A stretch of DNA of 64,000 nucleotides from Microbulbifer litoralis (lineage in GTDB: Bacteria > Pseudomonadota > Gammaproteobacteria > Pseudomonadales > Cellvibrionaceae), in assembly GCF_023634065.1 (NCBI RefSeq), contig NZ_JALKCV010000009.1, forward strand, positions 1-64,000. The letters are read 5' to 3'. Positions within the stretch are counted from its first letter, which is position 1. Each line of letters starts with the position of its first letter. Made by a program: the position numbers and the translations under genes. Positions 32,104 through 40,446 of this stretch are shown here, piece after piece. The notes beneath the pieces were generated by a model that was given only the letters and a program-made list of their open reading frames with translations, had not been told where the DNA came from and made no database searches.

Positions 32104-35100
32104 CTAGAACTTCCTGAAATGGTCCTCCACATCCCCCAGTATCCAAAGATCCCCAGGCAGATAGGCGGAATCCTTTTCCAGCTTGAGTACTTTGGCACCC
32201 GGAAAGAGCAGGTTGCTCACCGCAAATAGCGACAGGCTGCCAAGATCGACGGTAACGGTGGGCAACTTATCGAGAATCTTGTGCTTCATTTTTTCACCTT
32301 CCTGATCGAGGTCGATCAACCGTGCGATAATTTCACCAAACTTTCTCCAGGAAGACGACTCGGTATAGGTTATCTCCGGTCTCAGCTGCAGTTGCGGGAT
32401 CCTCAGGGAGGGCTTTCCGTTGATGTGGGTGACTTGCAGTTTGCTGCGCGCATTCAGGTTGAGCTGGAAATCCACTTTGGCAACATCCGCAGCTCCAAAA
32501 CCCTGGTTGTTGTAGTAGGCGAACTCCTGGGGCCAGTCCTGTCGCCATTCAATCAGCAGGTCCTGCATGACCCCTTTCACTGAGAAGCCATTCATGGGGA
32601 CAATGGTGTCGCGTTTTTTATGATCCCACAGCCAATCGCTTGCTGTTTGCTCGATAAATATTTCACCGGTTCCCACAAGGTGTACGGCCTTGCCGTCTGT
32701 CAATGCCGGTACAATGGCTGCCGTATGGCCTCCTTCGGAACCTCCCCACTGTTTCTGCAGTTGTGGATAGATGAGGTCATTGAATATCACGTGGCTGGAT
32801 ATGATCAGCGATGCGGTGGTGTCCCTGGCCAGCAGCTGGTCATTGTCCAGGTCGATGTCTTTGCGCGCGGGGGGTTCGCTGGAAGAGGAGTCGGTATTGA
32901 TGAGCAGGATCAATACGCCTTTCGGGTTTTCCGGTGTGGAGCCGTCGAAAACACGAGTGGTAAACTCAAACTTTTTGGGCCTGAGCGGTTTTGGTGTGTT
33001 GGGGAGATCCCACTTGGCAACACCGAGGCAGTAGTCATACTGCGATTCCAGCGCGGCGAAGTACTTTTTGAGCTCGCTGGTGACAATGGCCGCGATGGGG
33101 CCGTCCATGGCGACACTGGTTTCAAAGGTCCCTTCACCCAACTGCACGACGATCCGATGGTCGGACTCTGAAATATTCAGGGCCGGGTTGGCCTTGCCGC
33201 GCAATTTGGTCAGGTTGACGTCGCAGCGTATGGCATTTTTCCCGCGTTCTATCGTTTGTTCGCGGTCTTTGGTGACCTCCCATTCGCCCCACGCGTCGTC
33301 CTCTGACTGGCGCTCGCGCTCGTAGCGCCGTTTGCGAATCTTTCCGTCGAGCACGTCCATATAGACAGAGGCGCGAATCGAGCCGTCGCCCAGTAGCTGG
33401 AACTTTGGCGGGCCGACCTGCATGGAGACATCCGCGCGGTTCTCTTCCTCCTCCAGTGGGAAATGGTCGCTGGTGTAGACAAACTGTGGCAGGGTGATTT
33501 CCCTGACCATGGTTTGGTCGCCGCTCTCCATTTCCTGCTGATAGCGCTCGGCAAAGAGATTATTGATTTTGGCGATATCCAGGATGCAGGCTGCATCCCA
33601 GTTGTTGGTGACGCTTCGACCATTCATTTCACCCATCAACTCGGCTTTACCGGGCCTGCTGGCGGCACTGGCCAGCAGGGCTTTGCGCTGTATCGGGCCG
33701 TTCTCTGCCTTGAGGCTTGGCCCGGTGCGGTAGCCGGAGTAGATGGCGTTGACGTAGAACTCGAGCCTGATATCGCAGGTCTCTGCATCAAATTCGATGC
33801 CCGCGTTGTCCCCTCCCTCTGGCAGGGTCAGCGTCCACCGGGTAAAGGGTGTCATGCTGTTGTAGTTGCCTTCCTGGTCCGGGGAGATGCGGTTGGTTGT
33901 ATGGGGAATATCCTTTTTGACGTCGTGTACATAATTGAAAACAAATGGCACTGATTCAAAATCCAGTGCCTCGCGGTTCAGGCCGCGGTCGTAGAAGGGG
34001 CTGTTTTGGCTTATCAGCCTGCCGAAGTAGCGGCCGGTCTTCGGGCTGCGCAGGCCCGAGATATGGATGCGGATCTCCAGTGTGCGCACCCGGCCGTAAC
34101 CGGAAAACGCCGGGTGATTGAGGCCCAGCTCGAAGCTCAATCCCTCTGCGGACAGCAGCTCTGCAACCGAGGAGCGCGGCAGTGTGACCAGAAGCGGCTC
34201 TTTTACGTCGGTGGGGCGGTATTCCGCGGGTGAGAATCCCCGCAGGGCCGCCGAGGCGCGGTCTATCATGGCCTTGCGCAGCGAGGTGAGGTCGTAGCGT
34301 GTCACCGGTTGGGCCCTATACAGATAGTAATACTGCAGTGCCGCGTCATGCTCGGCGAGGGTACGGGCGAGGCTCAGGCGCAGCGTGCTGGATTGCCCTT
34401 CGAGATAGGCGCTGATACCGAACAGGTCGATGTTGGCTCTTTCGCGCTCGTCCAGGGTTTTGGTCTTCATGGTTTTGGCGAGTGCGTCCATGCGCTCCCG
34501 GTGCTTGTCCGAAACCTCCTGTTTCCATTTGAGGCGCGTTACCTCGAGCCCGATCTCGGTTATTTTCCCGCGTGTGGAGGAAATGGCCTTGGCCGCATTC
34601 GACATGCGCTTGGCCTCGGCGATCAGTTTGGCTTTTTCGGTGGCGACGTCTGATGGCAGGCCACTGGTCACTACGCCCAGCTCGATTTCGAAGTCCGACC
34701 AGTCGTCGTTGGTGGGGATGACCGATTTGCCATCTCTCATGGCATAGGCTTCGACGATGGTATGCAGCTCGCTGTAGTCGGCGTTCACGAGTCCATTGAT
34801 ATCCCGGCAGTCCTCGATAATGTCCATCAAGGACTTGAAAACTTTGATAAAGCTTTCGATCTTTTGCAGTATATTGACAATTTTCTTGAACTTGTCCGGC
34901 GCATCCCTGACGGTTTTTGCCAGTTTTCCGGAAAAATCGGCCATGCCGCCCAGGTTGACCATCAGCGATCCGACACCGACACTCAGGTCGATGATCGTCA
35001 TCACCATCTGCTCGACGGCGTAGCGCTCGAGCGCGTCCTTCAGCGTTTGCTGTGCTTCGGCGAAGGCTTCCTGCTTGAGTTTCAGGGTCTCCAGCTGTTC

Positions 35101-37212
35101 AGGCAACCGTTTGTTCAGCTTGGTCAGCGTCTCCTGCTTCTCTTCTTCCAGCTTGGTGAGCTCTGCACTGACATCCGCCTCGCGCTCGCCCAGGGATTCG
35201 GTCTGCCGCGCGAGAAAATCGCCGATCGCACGCAGGTTCTCGTTCATCGTGACTTCCGAGGCCCTTCTCTCCTGGGCGTCGAGCTCGGCGCGAATGGCCT
35301 GGTCGACGGCCTGTTTCCGCTGCTCGTAGTCGGCGATCACGGCGAGCAGTGCCTGGATCTTGGGCCTGTAGGCGGAAAAGGAAAAGGGCGGTACAAATAG
35401 CGGGCTATCGGCCTGGTCGTTCAGGACCGCGGTTTGCGCCCGCAGTTGCAGCGACTTGTAGGCGGGGTCCAGGGGAGTGTCGAGGCCCTGCGCATCGAGG
35501 GACAGGATGCGGCTTATCCATGTGGCGTAGGCCCGCGCCACCTGTCGCGGCTCACCCGAGGCGAAGCCGAGAATGGTCTCCGCCGACAGCAGCCCGAACT
35601 CCAGGCCCTCGAGCAGGTTGTCGGCGTGCCAGTTGTCACCGGCCTTGAGCAGTGTTGCCGGCAGGGGGTCGTCGATACGGCCGCTCACCTGCACCGAGAC
35701 AGTCTCTCCGTCGCCTGTGGTTTCCACGATCTCGCCGTCTGCCAGAGTTTTGTGGCGCGGCTGCTCCCGATTGAAAACAGACAGGGTTCCGGTCATCTCG
35801 CCCGCATGCAGTGTGAGCCCGCTGTAGGCCTGTGCCGATAATCGCAGGCTGGGCGCGGTATTGCCCTCGTTGCCGCAGACGAGCCGGTGGCAGATCAGGG
35901 TGATATTCCGGCCCGGGAGGGCCAGGTTTTTCCGGTTCACCTGGATGACATCGGCAACGACGATCAGGTCTTCCACTGCATCGCGATAAAGGGGGAACTC
36001 GGACTCGAGCGTATCGAGATTGATATAGGGTCTTTTTACCGACATTTTCGCCGTGCAGGCCCGGCTGACCGGCGCTGGCTGGAAGTCCCGGTAGATCGCC
36101 GCGTAGTCCGGCCAGGATTTCTTGTCGAACTGGGGCGCGCCGTCGGGGCCGTAGCGGTGGAAGCGGGCATTGGCTTCGGACAGCCAGCCCTGTGCGGCGA
36201 CCTTTGCCGGGTGGGGCGTGTCTTTCCCGGCGGGCACCGCGACAGGGGCGCTCGCAGTAAGCGGGGCTACCAGGGCGGCGAGGTCGAGTTGGTTGCCGAC
36301 CGTTAGCGGCGGCCGTATCTGATCGACGATGGGGACCAGATCGAAACCCGTCGAGGTAATCGACTCGATGTCGTAGAGGGCTCTGCTGAGGTCCGCTTTT
36401 CGGCTGACCTGGAAAATGCTTTCCGCGAGCAGGTTGACGGGGTCGTCACTGGCCGCGGCAATCTCCCCCAGGGCCGGATCTTCACTGGCGAGCCACAGGC
36501 GGCCGGCTTCCCTGACATGGCCGGAGTGATGTTTCTCATCGCGCAGCTGGGTAAAGTTGCGGAAGAAACCGGATTCCTCGCCGCTGCGCTGGTCTTCCGG
36601 GAAATTGCCGGCAACTTCCTCGAAGTGCTTTTTGTCATAGACGAAAACCTGGCCGAGTATATCGCCCCAGGTGATACGGCCCAGCACATGGGTGCCGTTG
36701 CGGTTGAAATAGTCCAGCATCGCCTTGTGGCTGCCCGCGCACCCGGCGATCGCGTCCAGTAGTGCTTCGCTGCCCTGCAACGGGCCGGACGGCACCTGGA
36801 CAAGCGTTTCCTTGCGTTTGCGAACCAGCGCAAAGCCACAGCCGCTGTCGTCGTGGGCGACTTGCTCAGACAGGCCGAGCCACTGGATAAAATTCGCGGT
36901 AGCGGCGGAATCGGGGCGCTGCAGTGCATAGACATGGGCGCTGCCTCTGCCGCCCGTGGTCATATCGGAGAAGAAAGCCCGGACAAATGCGCTCCAGTTC
37001 TCGCACAGGGTAACCTGCTGGTATTTCTCCCAGCGGCTGTGTTCCAGCGGCGGTACCTCTTCCGTGGAGATCTGCTGGCCGTCCAGCGGGGCAATGGCGG
37101 GAGACTGGCTGGAACCAGCCCACCAGGAGGGCAGCAGGCCCTCGATCAGGTTGCATTGCTGGCCGACCCGACAGCGGGATTTCACTTTAACCTTGACTGC
37201 TTCAGTAAACAT
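32104..37212 (-). CDS. Giant 1702-residue protein, MACPF-like start and long coiled coil
   Basis: I recognise no full-length family. The ATG at 37212 follows AAGGAAAG and is preferred over a GTG 48 bp upstream. Residues about 50-310 resemble a membrane-attack/perforin module: a YFNRNGTHVLGRITWGD segment near 170-185 recalls the MACPF Y-G-T-H signature, and FDLVPIVDQI ends it. Residues about 615-735 are a strongly charged heptad coiled coil, followed by a hydrophobic segment (MVMTIIDLSVGVGSLMVNLG) and more long helices to about 1000, an arrangement seen in alpha-helical pore-forming toxins. Residues 1000-1702 are beta-rich and unassigned; the end could be a lipid-binding (TULIP/P47-like) domain, but this is speculative. 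There is no signal peptide. It is probably a toxin or large structural effector. Confidence 0.6.
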   Translation of the reverse strand: MFTEAVKVKVKSRCRVGQQCNLIEGLLPSWWAGSSQSPAIAPLDGQQISTEEVPPLEHSRWEKYQQVTLCENWSAFVRAFFSDMTTGGRGSAHVYALQRPDSAATANFIQWLGLSEQVAHDDSGCGFALVRKRKETLVQVPSGPLQGSEALLDAIAGCAGSHKAMLDYFNRNGTHVLGRITWGDILGQVFVYDKKHFEEVAGNFPEDQRSGEESGFFRNFTQLRDEKHHSGHVREAGRLWLASEDPALGEIAAASDDPVNLLAESIFQVSRKADLSRALYDIESITSTGFDLVPIVDQIRPPLTVGNQLDLAALVAPLTASAPVAVPAGKDTPHPAKVAAQGWLSEANARFHRYGPDGAPQFDKKSWPDYAAIYRDFQPAPVSRACTAKMSVKRPYINLDTLESEFPLYRDAVEDLIVVADVIQVNRKNLALPGRNITLICHRLVCGNEGNTAPSLRLSAQAYSGLTLHAGEMTGTLSVFNREQPRHKTLADGEIVETTGDGETVSVQVSGRIDDPLPATLLKAGDNWHADNLLEGLEFGLLSAETILGFASGEPRQVARAYATWISRILSLDAQGLDTPLDPAYKSLQLRAQTAVLNDQADSPLFVPPFSFSAYRPKIQALLAVIADYEQRKQAVDQAIRAELDAQERRASEVTMNENLRAIGDFLARQTESLGEREADVSAELTKLEEEKQETLTKLNKRLPEQLETLKLKQEAFAEAQQTLKDALERYAVEQMVMTIIDLSVGVGSLMVNLGGMADFSGKLAKTVRDAPDKFKKIVNILQKIESFIKVFKSLMDIIEDCRDINGLVNADYSELHTIVEAYAMRDGKSVIPTNDDWSDFEIELGVVTSGLPSDVATEKAKLIAEAKRMSNAAKAISSTRGKITEIGLEVTRLKWKQEVSDKHRERMDALAKTMKTKTLDERERANIDLFGISAYLEGQSSTLRLSLARTLAEHDAALQYYYLYRAQPVTRYDLTSLRKAMIDRASAALRGFSPAEYRPTDVKEPLLVTLPRSSVAELLSAEGLSFELGLNHPAFSGYGRVRTLEIRIHISGLRSPKTGRYFGRLISQNSPFYDRGLNREALDFESVPFVFNYVHDVKKDIPHTTNRISPDQEGNYNSMTPFTRWTLTLPEGGDNAGIEFDAETCDIRLEFYVNAIYSGYRTGPSLKAENGPIQRKALLASAASRPGKAELMGEMNGRSVTNNWDAACILDIAKINNLFAERYQQEMESGDQTMVREITLPQFVYTSDHFPLEEEENRADVSMQVGPPKFQLLGDGSIRASVYMDVLDGKIRKRRYERERQSEDDAWGEWEVTKDREQTIERGKNAIRCDVNLTKLRGKANPALNISESDHRIVVQLGEGTFETSVAMDGPIAAIVTSELKKYFAALESQYDYCLGVAKWDLPNTPKPLRPKKFEFTTRVFDGSTPENPKGVLILLINTDSSSSEPPARKDIDLDNDQLLARDTTASLIISSHVIFNDLIYPQLQKQWGGSEGGHTAAIVPALTDGKAVHLVGTGEIFIEQTASDWLWDHKKRDTIVPMNGFSVKGVMQDLLIEWRQDWPQEFAYYNNQGFGAADVAKVDFQLNLNARSKLQVTHINGKPSLRIPQLQLRPEITYTESSSWRKFGEIIARLIDLDQEGEKMKHKILDKLPTVTVDLGSLSLFAVSNLLFPGAKVLKLEKDSAYLPGDLWILGDVEDHFRKF

Positions 37213-37551
37213 AAATGGGGCTTTCCTTATCCGTTTTCCGATGGTGGTCGATGCGCTCACTGGTCGGGCGCCATTGCGTCCGGGTGTTTTGCCGAAGATT
37301 GCCCCGCTTTGGTTGGAACCGGGAGCGGAGTGGCACTTACGTGCTATATGTTTCTTGCGCCTGTTCTGAAAGCTATCAATGCCGGCCGATTTGCACTACC
37401 ACCTAAATAGGGAATAAAGGTCCCGGCGTCGCTTCCCATCGGGCGCCCGCGCGGCGGTTGGTTTACCCTGAAAGCCGGGGTTGCGTCTCGGTCGCGCTGT
37501 TCGGGATGTGGGGCGGGGGCGTCCTGCGGGAATACTGGAGAGGATCGGGTT
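37213..37551. other. Divergent intergenic region, giant gene / prpD
   Basis: These 339 bases separate divergent genes. No coding frame, dyad copy or repeat was recognised. The prpD ribosome site GGAGAGG lies at about 37537-37543, and AAGGAAAG for the giant gene lies at about 37221-37228 on the other strand. Confidence 0.4.
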
Positions 37552-39036
37552 ATGAACGACAATGTCGAGCAGAATATCCGCCCGGATTACGACCGGGTAA
37601 TCCAGGATATCGCCGATTATGTGCTGGATTGCGAAATAGAATCCCCCGAAGCCTGGGACACGGCACGCAATTGCCTGATGGATACCCTGGGCTGCGGCCT
37701 GCTGGCGCTGCGTTTTCCGGAATGTACCAAGCACCTGGGGCCGATCGTGGAGGGTACGTTGGTGCCAAACGGTGCGCGGGTGCCGGGGACGCGGTTTCGG
37801 CTGGACCCGGTCAAGGCCGCCTGGGATATCGGCTGTATCGTGCGCTGGCTGGACTACAACGACACCTGGCTGGCGGCGGAGTGGGGGCATCCGTCCGACA
37901 ACCTCGGCGCGATCCTGGCGGTGGCCGACCACCTGTCGCAGAAGAGTCTCGCACAGGGCAGGGCGCCGCTGGTGATGCGCGATGTGCTGGAGGCGATGAT
38001 CCGCGCCCACGAGATCCAGGGCGTACTGGCGCTGGAGAACAGCTTCAATCGCGTGGGGCTGGATCACGTGTTGCTGGTGCGCGTGGCCTCGACGGCAGTG
38101 GCGGCGAAACTGATGGGCGCGGATCGGGCGCAATTGATGGCGGCGATTTCCCATGCCTGGGTGGATGGCAGCGCGCTGCGCGCCTATCGCCACGCGCCGA
38201 ATGCCGGCTCGCGCAAGTCCTGGGCAGCGGGGGACGCCACCTCTCGCGGTGTGCGCCTGGCGGATATCGCCATGCGCGGCGAGATGGGCATTCCGGGTGC
38301 GCTGACCGCAGGGCAATGGGGTTTCTACGACGTCTGTTTCAGTGTGACCAACGCGGATCTGAAACTGAAACCGGAGGGCGAGCGCGCGTTCCGGTTTCCG
38401 CGGCCCTATGGCAGCTATGTGATGGAAAATATCCTGTTCAAGATCTCCTTTCCGGCCGAGTTCCACGCACAGACCGCCTGCGAGGCGGCGGTGACGCTGC
38501 ACCCACAGGTAAAGGGGCGTATCGGGGAGATCGACAGGGTGGTGATCACCACGCACGAGTCGGCGATCCGTATCATTTCCAAGCAGGGCCCGCTGGCCAA
38601 TGCGGCGGACCGGGATCACTGCCTGCAGTATATGGCCGCGGTCTCGCTGTTGTTCGGTGAACTGTCGGCAGAGCATTACGAGGACGCATTTCACAGGGCG
38701 CACCCGGAGATCGACGAGCTGCGCCGCAAAATGGAAGTGGTCGAAGACCAACGCTACTCGCGCGAGTACCTGGACCCGGACAGACGCTCCATTGCCAATG
38801 CGTTGCAGGTGTTTTTTACGGACGGCTCATCGACCGACAGGGTCGAGGTCGAGTATCCGATCGGGCATCGCCGGCGGCGGGGGGAGGGGATTCCCCTGTT
38901 GGAAGAAAAATTCCGATCCAACCTGGCGACGCGGTTTCCGGCCGCGCGCTGCGAGGGAATCTACGCGTTGTGCAAAGACCGGAAAAGGCTGGAACAGATG
39001 CCGGTATGCGAATTTATGGATCTGTGGGTGATTTGA
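37552..39036 (+). CDS. prpD: 2-methylcitrate dehydratase
   Basis: A 494-residue MmgE/PrpD enzyme very similar in pattern to E. coli PrpD (483): [61 protein letters not shown] and [10 protein letters not shown] are all recognisable. It dehydrates 2-methylcitrate to 2-methyl-cis-aconitate in propionate breakdown. A short insertion around [12 protein letters not shown] is not in the E. coli protein. The usual partners prpB, prpC and prpR are not adjacent. Start at 37552 has GGAGAGG upstream. Confidence 0.9.
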   Translation: MNDNVEQNIRPDYDRVIQDIADYVLDCEIESPEAWDTARNCLMDTLGCGLLALRFPECTKHLGPIVEGTLVPNGARVPGTRFRLDPVKAAWDIGCIVRWLDYNDTWLAAEWGHPSDNLGAILAVADHLSQKSLAQGRAPLVMRDVLEAMIRAHEIQGVLALENSFNRVGLDHVLLVRVASTAVAAKLMGADRAQLMAAISHAWVDGSALRAYRHAPNAGSRKSWAAGDATSRGVRLADIAMRGEMGIPGALTAGQWGFYDVCFSVTNADLKLKPEGERAFRFPRPYGSYVMENILFKISFPAEFHAQTACEAAVTLHPQVKGRIGEIDRVVITTHESAIRIISKQGPLANAADRDHCLQYMAAVSLLFGELSAEHYEDAFHRAHPEIDELRRKMEVVEDQRYSREYLDPDRRSIANALQVFFTDGSSTDRVEVEYPIGHRRRRGEGIPLLEEKFRSNLATRFPAARCEGIYALCKDRKRLEQMPVCEFMDLWVI

Positions 39037-39099
39037 GTGCGATCGAGGCCACGGGCCGCTCCTGCGATATGGGCCGCCAGGGTGCGCCAACAAATAGGG

Positions 39100-39188
39100 C
39101 GTAGCCTGGATGGAGCGCAGCGGAATCCGGGTTTCCCGCTCCCGGCAATCCCCGGATTCCGGCGCTGCGCGCCTGCATCCGGGCTACG
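39100..39188. repeat. REP-like imperfect inverted repeat
   Basis: Arms of about 31 and 37 bases, beginning GTAGCCTGGATG on the left and ending CATCCGGGCTAC on the right, enclose a short GC-rich loop. Typical of extragenic palindromes. It sits between prpD and the convergent porin gene and may also help end transcription. Confidence 0.7.
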
Positions 39189-39215
39189 CCCCGTGGGCCG
39201 AGTGCGGCGGCTCCC

Positions 39216-40151
39216 TCAGAACTTGAACTCGGTACCCACACCCACATAGCTGCGCTCGTAACCATCCGCCGCGGTTTCGTCGGTGTAGAAACTGAACACC
39301 CTGGCTGCGCTGGACAGCTTGTAGTCCAGGCCCAGGCTGTAGGTTTCGGCATCGGTCACCACTATATCGGACTGGCCGTACTGGGCTTTCATGGTCCAGC
39401 GGTTGATCGTGTAGGCGGCGGAGGTCATCCAGCCGTCCTGGGTCGTGCCGTCGTCTTTCTCCTGTTCTTCATACAGGGCGCCGAGCTGGAACGGGCCGAC
39501 ATTGTACTGGCCCGCCAGCCGCTGCACCTGCCAGTCGTGGGCCTCGACACCCTGGTCAAAGCCGTAGGCCAGGTAGATGCCGTTGCGGTCGTAGGCCAGG
39601 GACACCGAGGTGCCGTTGTCGCGGGTGATTTCCTCGCCGAACTGGTCTTCGCCGATCACTTCGTCGCTGTGGCTGATATGTGCGGCGGTGGCGGTAAAGC
39701 CGGCGAAAGATGGCGTGGTGTACTGCACGCTGCTGGATTCGCGGTTTTCACTCTTGGTGATGACACTGCCGATATCGCCTTCCAGGTCGTTGAACAGGTC
39801 CACCTTCTTCTGTGCGAGTCGCAGGGGGGTATCGAAGCGGCCGCCGATGACCTGGCCGAAACCGCCTTCGAGCCCGGCATACACATTGCGCCGCTTGAGC
39901 GTCTCTTCCGAATCGCCGTCGATATCGACCCCGTACTCCATCTTGTAGATACCCTTGACGCCGTTGTCGAACGGCAGCTCGCCCTTGACGCCGAGGCGCG
40001 AGGCGTTGCTCTGGATATCGGTCACGGCCCCATCGCCTTCGTCGGCGGACTGGAAATCGACATTGGCCTTGCCGTAGAACTCAAAGGCATCGGCATTCGC
40101 CAGGGTGGGCAGTACGGCGGCAATCGCCAGTGAGATAGCAGTCTTTTTCAT
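39216..40151 (-). CDS. General outer-membrane porin
   Basis: A 311-residue Gram-negative porin. Signal peptide MKKTAISLAIAAVLPTLANA; the mature protein begins AFEFYGKANVDFQ and shows the classic NASRLGVKGELP strand, then GGFGQVIGGRFDTPLR (eyelet loop region) and a terminal Phe in GVGTEFKF. It forms a diffusion channel for small solutes. It is monocistronic and convergent with prpD. Confidence 0.9.
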   Translation of the reverse strand: MKKTAISLAIAAVLPTLANADAFEFYGKANVDFQSADEGDGAVTDIQSNASRLGVKGELPFDNGVKGIYKMEYGVDIDGDSEETLKRRNVYAGLEGGFGQVIGGRFDTPLRLAQKKVDLFNDLEGDIGSVITKSENRESSSVQYTTPSFAGFTATAAHISHSDEVIGEDQFGEEITRDNGTSVSLAYDRNGIYLAYGFDQGVEAHDWQVQRLAGQYNVGPFQLGALYEEQEKDDGTTQDGWMTSAAYTINRWTMKAQYGQSDIVVTDAETYSLGLDYKLSSAARVFSFYTDETAADGYERSYVGVGTEFKF

Positions 40152-40446
40152 CGAAGGTCTCGCACAGTTATCGTGTCGCAGCAGCCCGGAATTGGCTTGG
40201 GCTGCACCTCAAGTTGGTGCGAATTCTGGCGTCCAAATATTACAAACAGGTTAAACCTTTCATTTTTCTTACTAAATTGTGACTGGCAAGTGCCGGCTTA
40301 TACAGTTAAGGCATATTTGGGAGTGTTGGGTCGGTGATAAATTGGTCACTGCTGTCAGGTTGTCGCTATCCCGCCTTTACAGCTGGCGGTGGCGTCTGGC
40401 ACAAGAGTGATTGAAATCGCGGTTGGCCGGGGAGGGTGAGGCAGGG
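40152..40446. other. Divergent region between porin and comEC
   Basis: 295 bases without a gene. The porin side is AT-rich (around 40230-40300) as expected for a strong promoter and long leader. No clear operator was recognised. The comEC ribosome site GGGAG/GGTGAGG is at about 40430-40440. Confidence 0.35.

Noticed and set aside
37396..38751. 451-codon minus frame opposite prpD
   Set aside because: Arg/His-rich composition; prpD is intact on the other strand.
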